Shown: positions 5,416-13,586 of the stretch, one piece after another
Layout of the letters: each line of letters begins with the position of its first letter
How positions within the stretch are numbered: the stretch's first letter is position 1
Assembly (NCBI GenBank): GCA_002314795.1
Contig: DCHI01000010.1
Span: 353-16,110 of the forward strand
From: Bacteroidales bacterium UBA1756
GTDB taxonomy: Bacteria; Bacteroidota; Bacteroidia; Bacteroidales; WCHB1-69
Direction: 5' to 3'
DNA: 15,758 bases
The notes under the pieces: model-generated
What the model saw: only the letters and a program-made list of their open reading frames with translations
Told to the model about the DNA's origin: nothing
Database searches by the model: none
Made by a program: the position numbers and the translations under genes

Positions 5416-8400
5416 ATGAAAAAAATAGTCTTTACCCTTTTTACGTTCATCGCTTTGACGATGTCCACATTCACCGTGGAAACCTTTGCACAGAACTGTT
5501 TTCCACCATCTTACACAGAGGCATACGGCATCACCTCACAGTCTGCAACCATCTACATTGAAGATGCGGACGGAAACACAAGTTGGAACATTGTCATTTC
5601 ACCTACTGCCTTAGCCGATCCGTCAACAGTGGCAGCAACAGCTACCGTCACAGGGTACGAGTACATTACGTACGAAGCCACCGGACTTTCACCGGAAACA
5701 ACGTATTATTATTACATACAATCCAACTGTGGAACATCCGGAAACAGCGAATGGATAGATGGTGTTTTCACAACCCAGTGCGCCGACAAACCGATTCCGC
5801 ACTCCGAAAATTTCGATAGTTATACCGCTTCAACCTCAACATTTCCCAACTGCTGGACACAAAGAGGGAATTCCTATATTTCAAACCTGAACCTGGCACA
5901 CCAGAACGTTCTTCTACTGAACGGATATGCCAAAGTTGCACTCCCCACTTTTGCTGAAGAACTCAGCACGTTGAGAATCAACCTCGACGTGCAGACGAAC
6001 AGTACCAATTGCCAATGTATCGTATGCATCATTGAAGACTATGAAGACTGGGAAATGATTACGCCCATTGACACCATCACCTTTGCAACTGCTAACACAT
6101 TTTACAGCAGGGAAATACAGTTCGGCTCATATACAGGAGATGGCCAATACATCGGACTTTTCAATACTGGAAGCAACCGCATTTACATCGACAATGTTAC
6201 GGTAAGCCGCATTCCCAACTGTCTCAGACCCGAAGATGTTGAAACCTCCAACGTACAAGACCATTCGGCAACCATCACTTGGGAGGAAGCGGGAAGTGCA
6301 GTTCAATGGCGCGGTTTGATTTCAACCACTCCCATCACCAATTTCAGTACACAGACTCCGTTCGTCATCAATTCACAAACCTACAACGCGACATCGCTCA
6401 CTGCCAATACCACCTACTACTTTTACGTTCAATCCGTTTGCAGCGGAGAATACAGTGAGTGGGCATCCACCTCATTCACAACGCTTTGCAGTTCTACGAC
6501 ACTTCCTACAACCGAATCATTTACTCTTAATCAGTTACCAAGTTGTTGGAATCGTGAACGCATCGTAGGAACAGCCAATGTAACCTTTGTTTCATCAGGA
6601 AGCAATCCCACCTGTCAGCCCGCATCCGGAAGTGCAATGGCACAATGGAGCAGCTCCACTAACGGAAACAACTGGCAGTCACGGCTTATTTCATTACCGT
6701 TGAACACGACTGGGACTTCGGCCCTGGACGTCAATTTCCAGTGGCACCACGATCAAGGGAGCCCGACGGTTTTGAACGATGGCGTCCAAATCCAATATTC
6801 CTTTGACGGGCAAACGTGGCAGAATTCCACCCAAGGACTTATTCGCCGGTACGACGCTACCCAGTCCGGCTGGCAGGAATATGACGTCATCATTCCCGAA
6901 GCCGGAAATCATACGCGGGTCTACGTCGGATTCTTGTTTCAAACCGGTGGTGGTGGCGGAAACTGCTACCTGGATGAACCGACCTTCCGCGCGTCCAACG
7001 GCTGTTTCAAACCGACGAACGTGACCGCCAACAATGTGGCAGGAAATAACGCCACCATCACCTGGACTGAAATCGGGACGGCACAGAGTTGGAATCTTAT
7101 CCTTTCAGAAACGCCTGTCACGGATTTTACGTATGCGACACCCGTTCACGTCACTTCGACCACCTATCAGGCCACGGGACTCAATCCAACCACAACCTAT
7201 TACGTGTATGTTCAGTCACAATGCTCCCCCAATAATTGCAGCGAATGGACTCAGCCAATGACATTTACAACTACTTGCGGCAACATTTTAAATTTCCCCT
7301 ATAAAGAATCATTTGAAAATTATGGAACTTGTTCCAATGCCTTTCCGACCTGCTGGGTGAGACAAGGCCAACCCGAATTAGGACAATATTTTCACGAGGG
7401 CCAAACCTGTGTCACGCCATCGGCAACGGATATGGATGCCTCTGAGGGCGACCACAGTCTGCTAATCTGCACGCCTTCAGGTGGTTTCACCTACACCATT
7501 TCCCCTGTTCTCAGCGAAGATGTCCGCAACTTGGCCGTCACCTTCTTCATTCAAAAGATAGGCTCGCAATACGCCGGAACATTTGAGGTCGGTGTGATGA
7601 GCAATCCGAATGACTTTGCCACTTTCGAAAGCATCGATACGATTGAAGTCGCCGCCGATGGTACTTGGGAATATCACCACGTTTCTCTTACCTCCGCAAC
7701 ACTGGCAGGAAGCGGAAATCGAATCGCATTCCGTCACCACGGAATTATTGATGCCAACTACTATCTTTTGGACGAAGTCACGTTTATGATGTCAACGAAC
7801 TGCTGGCCGGCCATTCACCTTACGGTCGATGCCATCACAGGCAATTCCGCGACCCTCGATTGGATTGATCCGAATGAAACGACGGCGCAATGGGACATCA
7901 AGATTGCCGACCACACTCTTCCGAACCTGGATTTTCCTGCCAATGTCATTGACCAAACCATTGGAGAGAACCATTTTTCCATCAACTACCTCCAAGGCGG
8001 AACCACCTATTATTATTATGTACGGCCTAACTGCGGAAACGAGGGAACCGGTGACTGGGTATCGGGCGAATTTACCACGCTGCCGTGCAACTGTTTCGTT
8101 GACATTATTATGAACGACAGTTACGGAAACGGCTGGGAAGGTGCAAAAATCCAGCTCAAGCACGGAACCAGCGTCTTTGCCGAAGCAACCTTAGAAGATG
8201 GCAGTTGCGACACCGCCCGCATCTACACTTGCGAAGCTGCTAACATTGATTATTACTTTGTATCAGGAAGTTACGACCAAGATATCTCCTTTAGCATCAA
8301 GAATAGTCTTGGCAACACCATCTACACGTCCACCGGCACTCCGGTAGCGGGTTGCTTCACTTCGGGAACACCGGCCTGCGGCATTTCTTGCAGCGCCGTT

Positions 8401-8883
8401 CCAAGCAATCTCACCGCTACTTCCAGCCCGGAAGGGACTTTGCTTACCTGGACCGGCACTACTAACGGGCTGAGTTACAACATTTACAAGAACGATGTCA
8501 TCCTTGCTGAATACATTCCGAATCCTTCCTATCTTGATGAAAATGTGGGCGGGGCAGCGGCTTGCTACACCGTTTCCGCCAACTGCATTGTTGGAGAAAG
8601 CGGACTTTCTGCTCAAACCTGCGTCACAGACATTCAAGAAGCTGACATTCAAAACACGATTCATATTTATCCGAACCCGGCGCGGAACCAATTCACTGTT
8701 CAGGCAGAATTTCCCATTCAAAAAATTGTTATCATCAACGCGATGGGACAAGAAATTTTCGTGGAAGAAGGATCTGTGTCACAAACCGACATCAGTACGG
8801 AATGTTTTTCCAATGGGCTCTACTTTGTAAAGATTTTGAATGGCCAACGTTGGATTACGAAAAAAATCATCATAGAAAAATAA
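5416..8883 (+). CDS. Large T9SS-exported surface protein with fibronectin type III domains
   Basis: 1155 residues. Signal peptide ~1-26 (cleavage after FAQ). Fibronectin-III-like units lie at ~28-121, 269-358, 530-621, 796-890 and 993-1069; the first four carry a repeated TTYYYY/TTYYFY-type strand followed by a Cys and end in FTT. They alternate with three beta-rich, probably jelly-roll (MAM-like) modules at ~123-268, 360-528 and 622-795. These open with a similar ESF/ENF segment and a PxCW motif. A segment at ~892-990 contains DSYGNGWEGA, a motif seen in Bacteroidetes adhesin/hemagglutinin-type modules. The end (~1083-1155) is a type A T9SS sorting domain: YPNP, a GLYFVKI strand and a terminal KKIIIEK. 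Expected at the outer surface or secreted. Ligand is unknown; no catalytic motif was seen. ATG at 5416 follows an AT-rich leader. recX begins 6 bases after its stop codon. Confidence 0.88.
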   Translation: MKKIVFTLFTFIALTMSTFTVETFAQNCFPPSYTEAYGITSQSATIYIEDADGNTSWNIVISPTALADPSTVAATATVTGYEYITYEATGLSPETTYYYYIQSNCGTSGNSEWIDGVFTTQCADKPIPHSENFDSYTASTSTFPNCWTQRGNSYISNLNLAHQNVLLLNGYAKVALPTFAEELSTLRINLDVQTNSTNCQCIVCIIEDYEDWEMITPIDTITFATANTFYSREIQFGSYTGDGQYIGLFNTGSNRIYIDNVTVSRIPNCLRPEDVETSNVQDHSATITWEEAGSAVQWRGLISTTPITNFSTQTPFVINSQTYNATSLTANTTYYFYVQSVCSGEYSEWASTSFTTLCSSTTLPTTESFTLNQLPSCWNRERIVGTANVTFVSSGSNPTCQPASGSAMAQWSSSTNGNNWQSRLISLPLNTTGTSALDVNFQWHHDQGSPTVLNDGVQIQYSFDGQTWQNSTQGLIRRYDATQSGWQEYDVIIPEAGNHTRVYVGFLFQTGGGGGNCYLDEPTFRASNGCFKPTNVTANNVAGNNATITWTEIGTAQSWNLILSETPVTDFTYATPVHVTSTTYQATGLNPTTTYYVYVQSQCSPNNCSEWTQPMTFTTTCGNILNFPYKESFENYGTCSNAFPTCWVRQGQPELGQYFHEGQTCVTPSATDMDASEGDHSLLICTPSGGFTYTISPVLSEDVRNLAVTFFIQKIGSQYAGTFEVGVMSNPNDFATFESIDTIEVAADGTWEYHHVSLTSATLAGSGNRIAFRHHGIIDANYYLLDEVTFMMSTNCWPAIHLTVDAITGNSATLDWIDPNETTAQWDIKIADHTLPNLDFPANVIDQTIGENHFSINYLQGGTTYYYYVRPNCGNEGTGDWVSGEFTTLPCNCFVDIIMNDSYGNGWEGAKIQLKHGTSVFAEATLEDGSCDTARIYTCEAANIDYYFVSGSYDQDISFSIKNSLGNTIYTSTGTPVAGCFTSGTPACGISCSAVPSNLTATSSPEGTLLTWTGTTNGLSYNIYKNDVILAEYIPNPSYLDENVGGAAACYTVSANCIVGESGLSAQTCVTDIQEADIQNTIHIYPNPARNQFTVQAEFPIQKIVIINAMGQEIFVEEGSVSQTDISTECFSNGLYFVKILNGQRWITKKIIIEK

Positions 8884-8889
8884 GACGTG

Positions 8890-9321
8890 ATGACACTTGC
8901 CGACAAAGTCAGAAAGTTCTGTGAGTACCAAGACCGGAGTGAAACGGAGGTTCGACGGAAAATGGCTCAGTTGCTTATCCCTATTCCCGAAAGGGAGCAT
9001 CTCCTACAGGAACTCATTGAAGAAAAGTACGTTGATGACGAGCGCTTTGCAGAAAGTTTTATCCGAGGAAAAGTAAACCAGAAACGCTGGGGACGCACGC
9101 GTCTCAACTACGAACTTCGACTCAAAGGGATTGCTTCTTCCATTATTACAGAAAAAATGTCGGAGATTGATGAAGAAACGTACTATAAGAATCTTGAATA
9201 TCTCATAGAACGTTGGAAGTCAGAACATTCAGAACCAGACAAACAAAAATTATTCCAATATCTTATTCGAAAAGGATACCAGACGGACGAAATTACGAAA
9301 GCAATATCAATCAAACTATAA
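8890..9321 (+). CDS. recX: Regulatory protein RecX
   Basis: RecX modulates RecA by binding the RecA-DNA filament and limiting its activity in recombination and the SOS response. The 143-residue protein is all-helical, consisting of three-helix repeats with the family's ETEVRRKM, YVDDERFAESFIRGK, RWGRTRLNYELRLKGI and LIRKGY segments, and has a typical length. ATG 8890 is preferred over the adjacent GTG 8887. It starts only 6 bases after the surface-protein stop codon and ends 20 bases before prfB. No promoter was seen, so it is likely translated from the upstream transcript. recA is not in the window. Confidence 0.85.
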   Translation: MTLADKVRKFCEYQDRSETEVRRKMAQLLIPIPEREHLLQELIEEKYVDDERFAESFIRGKVNQKRWGRTRLNYELRLKGIASSIITEKMSEIDEETYYKNLEYLIERWKSEHSEPDKQKLFQYLIRKGYQTDEITKAISIKL

Positions 9322-9341
9322 ACAATTAAAAAGATTCAAAG

Positions 9342-10428
9342 ATGATTATCAGTGAAGGAATCAAAGACTTATCAACGAGACTCAGTGAGCTAAGGAGGTG
9401 TCTTTGACATTGAAGAAAAAAGAAAAGAAGTAGAAGAACGGGAGAAGGTCACCCAGCGCGACGACTTTTGGGACGACGCCAAAGAGGCCGAAAAAATCTT
9501 CAAAGGAATAAGTCTTATCAAATCGTGGATAACGGACTTTGAAAAAACGGAAGAAAAATTCGACGAGTTGGTGGTTACCAATGACTTTTTCAACGACGGG
9601 GAAGCCACGGAAGCGGACGTCGAGGTTTGCTACGCGGCAGCGCTCAAAGCCATTGAGACATTAGAGTTTCGCAATATGATGCGGAATGAGGAAGATGTTT
9701 TGAACGTCATTCTCACGATCAATTCGGGCGCCGGTGGCACAGAAAGTTGCGACTGGGCGGAGATGCTGCTCCGAATGTACATACGTTGGGGCGAACGCAA
9801 CAACTATGCGATCAAGATCATAGACCGGCAGGAGGGCGATGTTGCCGGAATCAAATCGGCGACGTTGGAATTAGACGGACGATATGGCTACGGGTACTTA
9901 AAAAGCGAAAGCGGGGTTCACCGCTTGGTTCGTCTTTCTCCGTTCGACTCGGCGAACCGACGCCACACGTCATTCGCCTCCGTTTACGCTTACCCCATCA
10001 TCAATGACGAAATCAATATCGAAATCAATCCGGCGGATTTGACGTGGGACACCTACCGAAGCAGCGGCCCCGGCGGACAGAATGTCAACAAGGTGGAAAC
10101 GGCAGTTCGCTTGCACCACGCGCCAACGGGAATTGTCATCGAATGTCAAGAAACGAGATTCCAGCAGCAAAACCGAGAAAAGGCACTACAGATGTTGAAA
10201 TCACAACTGTACCAAATCGAGTTGGAGAAGAAACGTGAGAAACTCAATGAAATCGAAAGTAGCAAAAAAAGAATTGAGTGGGGCTCACAAATCAGGAGTT
10301 ACGTTATGCATCCGTACAAAATGGTGAAAGACTTACGGACGCAGTGCGAAACGTCCAACGTCAATGCCGTTATGGACGGTGATTTGGACGATTTTATCAA
10401 AGCGTACCTTATGTCGGCGCAATCATAA
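9342..10428 (+). CDS. prfB: Peptide chain release factor 2, expressed by programmed +1 frameshift
   Basis: RF2 recognises UGA and UAA stop codons and triggers peptide release on the ribosome. Translation starts at ATG 9342 and reads 21 codons to CTT at 9402, followed by in-frame UGA (9405-9407). A +1 shift at CUU-UGA-C moves the ribosome to GAC (9406), and the frame then runs open to 10428, giving 361 residues, normal for RF2. The RF2 anticodon-mimic SPF is at ~199-201, and the catalytic GGQ at ~244-246 in SSGPGGQNVNKVETAV. The 5' part is too short to stand alone and continues directly in the +1 frame, so the stop is autoregulation, not decay. The gene follows recX by 20 bases and probably shares its transcript. 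Confidence 0.96.
9393..9408 (+). promoter_or_regulatory. prfB programmed +1 frameshift site
   Basis: AGGAGG (9393-9398) acts as an internal Shine-Dalgarno three bases upstream of the slippery CTT codon, followed by TGA and C (TGAC is a poor termination context). This matches the conserved bacterial prfB site, in which low RF2 lets the ribosome pause at UGA and slip forward. It is one of the strongest anti-SD matches in the window. Confidence 0.95.
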
Positions 10429-10571
10429 ATCAAAAAAAGCTTTAAATCAAGAAATTAAAAAAATCATTAAAAAGAAAAATTGGCCAAATAGCTTCAAGCC
10501 CCCATTTTTCTATATACGATTATTTTTAAAAATCAAGGGAAGAAACATTTTTTTTTTCAACTTTTTTTGTT

Positions 10572-10579
10572 CACTTTTG
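10572..10579 (+). promoter_or_regulatory. Probable -7 box of dnaA
   Basis: CACTTTTG followed by C differs from TAnnTTTG only in its first base. It lies 85 bases upstream of the dnaA ATG. Transcription would start near 10585, at the first base of the hairpin that follows. No clear -33 element was found. Confidence 0.45.
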
Positions 10580-10584
10580 CACCG

Positions 10585-10628
10585 TTAAAAAAGGAGACAG
10601 CTTACATAATTAAGCGTCTCTTTTTTAA
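10585..10628 (+). terminator. Long hairpin with U-tract (prfB terminator or dnaA leader attenuator)
   Basis: Three paired segments stack: TTAAAAAA with TTTTTTAA, GAGAC with GTCTC, and GCTTA with TAAGC, around a CATAAT loop. There are single-base bulges at G10593 and A10599. The right arm ends in T6 on the plus strand, the shape of an intrinsic terminator. It lies 157 bases after the prfB stop codon and 36 before the dnaA start, so it either ends the surface protein-recX-prfB transcript or forms the 5' end of the dnaA mRNA. Confidence 0.65.
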
Positions 10629-10663
10629 GTACTTATTTTTTTCATCATCTATTTTACGCGGAA

Positions 10664-12112
10664 ATGGGAACTAAAACGGTCAAAGAACACGAGGAAATCT
10701 GGCAAAAATGCTTAGCATTCATAAGGGACAATATTCCTGACGAACTATACGAGCAGTGGTTCGCTCCTATCAAGCCCATATCATTGAAAGAAAATATCTT
10801 AACCATCGGATTGCCTGCTTATTCCTTTTACGAATGGCTTGAAAAGAACGCACAACGTCTCCTCAAGACCGTGGTAAAAAAAGAGATTGGAGCCAATGGA
10901 AAGTTGATGTACACCATCACGATGGGTGAACAACCCAACAAGAAGGAGAACATCACCATCACGTTGCCAGCCAATCCGCCCATTCAGACTCAGAATCCGC
11001 CGCAGAAGATGATCAACAACCCTTACGAGGAACAGGGGAACTTACCAAATCCCGACATCATTCCTGGGTTGAGAATGAGAAACGTTCCCAGCAATCTAGT
11101 TGAGACACTGAACTTTGACAATTATATTGAAGGAGAATGCAACCAATTCGCACGTTTGGCCGGAAAGATGATTGCACAGGCAGCCCCAGGCACAACGCCC
11201 TACAATCCTTTCTTCATCTATTCGGGAACAGGATTGGGAAAGACTCACCTCGCACACGCTATTGGTTTGGAAATCAAGGCGCAACGTCCAGACACCACCG
11301 TTATCTACGTCAATTCAGATCTTTTTGTCCAACAATATACTGAATCGACCAACAGCAACAACCGGAACGACTTTCTCAATTTCTACCAGCACGTTGATGT
11401 CCTTATCATTGATGATATTCAGTTTTTGGCTGGAAAAGAAAAAACGCAGGAAGTTTTCTTCCACATTTTCAATCATTTGCATCAAAGAAAAAAACAGATT
11501 ATCATTACGGCGGACAAATCGCCAGCCGAAATTGCCGGTTTTGAGCCTCGCGTACTTGCCCGTTTCAAATGGAGTCTGGTAACGGAACTCACGGCTCCGG
11601 ATTTGGAAACGAGAATCGCCATTTTGAACAAGAAGCTGGAGAACAACGGAATCGAATTCCCGCCTGAAGTCGTTGAATACATTGCCCTGCGCGTAACGTC
11701 CAACGTCCGCGAACTTGAAGGCGCAATGATTGCCATACTCGCCCAATCGTCCATCAATCACAAGGAAATCACCATCGACCTTGCCAAAGATATGATTGAC
11801 AAGTACGTACGTAGCACGGCAAAAGAGATTTCCATCGAATACATTCAAAAAATTGTTTCCGACTTTTTCCACATCCCCGTTGACACTATCAACAGCACGA
11901 CCCGCCGTCGCGAAGTGGCGCAACCACGTCAAATCTGTATGTATTTTGCAAAAAAATACACCAAATTGCCTTTGAACACCATCGGGTTAAACTGCGGAAA
12001 CAAAGACCACGCCACCGTTCTTCACGCCTGCCGTGTCATTAACGACCTGTATGAGACAGACAAAAAGATGCGTAGCGACATCGATGAAATCGACAAGAAA
12101 ATGAAACTGTAA
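10664..12112 (+). CDS. dnaA: Chromosomal replication initiator protein DnaA
   Basis: AAA+ ATPase that binds DnaA boxes and melts the origin to start chromosome replication. The 482 residues show all four domains: N-terminal oligomerisation/DnaB-binding domain (~10-90); flexible linker rich in Pro and Asn (~90-140); AAA+ core with Walker A GTGLGKTH (188-195), Walker B VLIIDD (246-251) and an Arg-bearing ARFKW segment (299-303); and the C-terminal DNA-binding domain with PRQICMY (421-427) and the signature NKDHATVLHACR (446-457). Start ATG 10664 gives the usual N-terminus. The gene converges on the TPR gene with 3 bp between stop codons, leaving no room for a dedicated terminator. Confidence 0.97.
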   Translation: MGTKTVKEHEEIWQKCLAFIRDNIPDELYEQWFAPIKPISLKENILTIGLPAYSFYEWLEKNAQRLLKTVVKKEIGANGKLMYTITMGEQPNKKENITITLPANPPIQTQNPPQKMINNPYEEQGNLPNPDIIPGLRMRNVPSNLVETLNFDNYIEGECNQFARLAGKMIAQAAPGTTPYNPFFIYSGTGLGKTHLAHAIGLEIKAQRPDTTVIYVNSDLFVQQYTESTNSNNRNDFLNFYQHVDVLIIDDIQFLAGKEKTQEVFFHIFNHLHQRKKQIIITADKSPAEIAGFEPRVLARFKWSLVTELTAPDLETRIAILNKKLENNGIEFPPEVVEYIALRVTSNVRELEGAMIAILAQSSINHKEITIDLAKDMIDKYVRSTAKEISIEYIQKIVSDFFHIPVDTINSTTRRREVAQPRQICMYFAKKYTKLPLNTIGLNCGNKDHATVLHACRVINDLYETDKKMRSDIDEIDKKMKL

Positions 12113-12115
12113 ACG

Positions 12116-13465
12116 TTACCGTTCTGCCTTTGCTCGGAACTCCGCCTCCTTGGACGCATTGCCAAGTTCGTGGTATGCATTGGCCATCATACCGTAAATA
12201 CGTTTTTTCTCCGCATTATCGTAACTATACTCAATCGCTTTTTCAAAATAAGAAAGCGATTTTTCAGCACGACTCGTATTTAAATAGGCCACTCCGAAAG
12301 TGAAATAAATCATAGAGTTAGTAGGAAACAATTCAAGAATATCAGCTTCTTTCGAGATGATTTTGTCGTATTCACGAGACTGAGCCAAACAGTACAGATA
12401 GTCCTGCCACAAGGCATATTGAGACAAATCGATGGCAATCGCTTTCTCGAAATAATTAGCCGCAGCCGCGTATTTCTTTTCCTTCAGACTTAAGGAACCC
12501 AATGCAGCCCACCCTTCAACGGACTCCGGATGCGCTTCGGTCAACGCCGCCGACAATTCATATTGTTCCTTCGTTGGAGCCGACGTGGCAAGAGATGCCA
12601 AATAGCGGCGCATTACGGGAAGCTTGCGGTCAAGCGGGATATCCGGACTTTTAAAAGAGACAAGCCAAGAAGAAAACGCAGCCGAAGCATCCCCTTTTTG
12701 CTCATAATAGGAAGCCATAACAAACTGTGCCTCAGGATTATTCGGGTTTATTTTCAACATTTTTTCAAAATAGGGCATTGCCTTTTCCGACATCTGGTTC
12801 GTTAAGTAAATTTCAGCAGCACGAATATAGTACTCCTCATTGTTGGGATCCATCTTGATGAGTTTGTCGTACTCCCCTACCGCATTTTTCACGTCATCCA
12901 AATGAAGCCACAACTCCACCTTAGCCGAAGTCAGTTCTTCACTCACGCCCACCACCTGTTCCATTTTATCGTAAAGGGTGATGACCTGCTTGTAATTTCC
13001 CGTATGAAAACAGGCGTCCGCATAATAGAAAAGATAGTACTCGTTGCGAGGTTCCGCCGCACAAATCTTGCTCCAAACGGGAACTGACTTTTCGTAATTC
13101 CCTTGGTCATCCAAGACATCAGCCAAAGCCACGAGATACCAGATATTCTTTTTATCGAGGTTGACGGCCTTCGTCAAATAAAACTCTGAAGCGGCATAAT
13201 CGCGCTGTTCCGACTTCACTTTTCCCATCATATAATAGGCGGGAGCGTTGTTCGGACGCGAAGCAATCACTTTCAAGAATTCCTTTTCTGCCCCGGCAAA
13301 ATCTTGAGAATAGAAAGCTTTCAGTCCGTTGGCAAAAGTGACGGACGAAGCCCGCTCTTCCGACGAAACGGCGGGGACTTTAGTCGAACTTTTTTTATTT
13401 TGAGCGTAACTAAATGACAAACAAATAATTATCAAAACTAATACAGAAACGATTTTTTTCTTCAT
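12116..13465 (-). CDS. Exported tetratricopeptide-repeat protein
   Basis: 449 residues. Residues 1-21 form a Sec signal peptide (MKKK start, hydrophobic core, cleavage after SYA), so the protein is periplasmic or outer-membrane-associated; no lipobox is present. The rest is almost entirely helical TPR-type repeats from ~41 to the C-terminus, about ten units. Clear ones include NAPAYYMMGKVKSEQRDYAA, NEEYYIRAAEIYLTNQMSEK, SVEGWAALGSLSLKEKKYAA and NSMIYFTFGVAYLNTSRAEK, each followed by an F/Y-x-x-K-x-hydrophobic helix. TPR arrays are protein-binding scaffolds; the partner is unknown, and nothing catalytic was seen. It is divergent from the S8 protease gene across a 121-bp AT-rich gap and convergent with dnaA. 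A role in envelope or T9SS-related assembly is possible but only inferred from context. Confidence 0.85.
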   Translation of the reverse strand: MKKKIVSVLVLIIICLSFSYAQNKKSSTKVPAVSSEERASSVTFANGLKAFYSQDFAGAEKEFLKVIASRPNNAPAYYMMGKVKSEQRDYAASEFYLTKAVNLDKKNIWYLVALADVLDDQGNYEKSVPVWSKICAAEPRNEYYLFYYADACFHTGNYKQVITLYDKMEQVVGVSEELTSAKVELWLHLDDVKNAVGEYDKLIKMDPNNEEYYIRAAEIYLTNQMSEKAMPYFEKMLKINPNNPEAQFVMASYYEQKGDASAAFSSWLVSFKSPDIPLDRKLPVMRRYLASLATSAPTKEQYELSAALTEAHPESVEGWAALGSLSLKEKKYAAAANYFEKAIAIDLSQYALWQDYLYCLAQSREYDKIISKEADILELFPTNSMIYFTFGVAYLNTSRAEKSLSYFEKAIEYSYDNAEKKRIYGMMANAYHELGNASKEAEFRAKAER

Positions 13466-13586
13466 TGAAAAAAAATTATAACCTTATTTTAGAGTAGAAA
13501 AACAAACGAAAAAAAACGAATCAGATTGTATTTATTAAAAAATAAAGGACGAGAACGCACGTTATTAAAAGTTCAGATTTTTCACG
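13466..13586. promoter_or_regulatory. Divergent intergenic region between TPR and S8 protease genes
   Basis: 121 AT-rich bases that must hold the promoters for both genes. No exact TAnnTTTG box was found on either strand. The nearest are TATTTTAG (13485-13492, plus) and TTCGTTTG (minus strand of 13503-13510), each with one mismatch. Confidence 0.35.

Larger units (their letters stand above)
10429..10663 (+). other. AT-rich dnaA leader region
   Basis: Between prfB and dnaA lie 235 bases of strongly AT-rich sequence with long A and T runs. It contains a near-match -7 box (10572-10579) and a long hairpin (10585-10628). I searched by eye for DnaA boxes (TTATCCACA and close variants) on both strands and saw none, so there is no visible sign of an origin here. 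Confidence 0.6.

Noticed and set aside
9342..9407. prfB as a frameshifted pseudogene
   Set aside because: The in-frame TGA sits in the known autoregulatory context (AGGAGG, CTT, TGAC), and the rest of RF2 is intact with SPF and GGQ motifs.
10429..10663. Chromosomal origin next to dnaA
   Set aside because: The region is AT-rich, but no DnaA-box-like sequences were found by eye on either strand. A computed box search and GC-skew analysis would be needed to claim an origin.
11315..11932. Long minus-strand open frame opposite dnaA (205 codons)
   Set aside because: It lies wholly inside the conserved AAA+ and DNA-binding coding sequence of dnaA and has no signal of its own.
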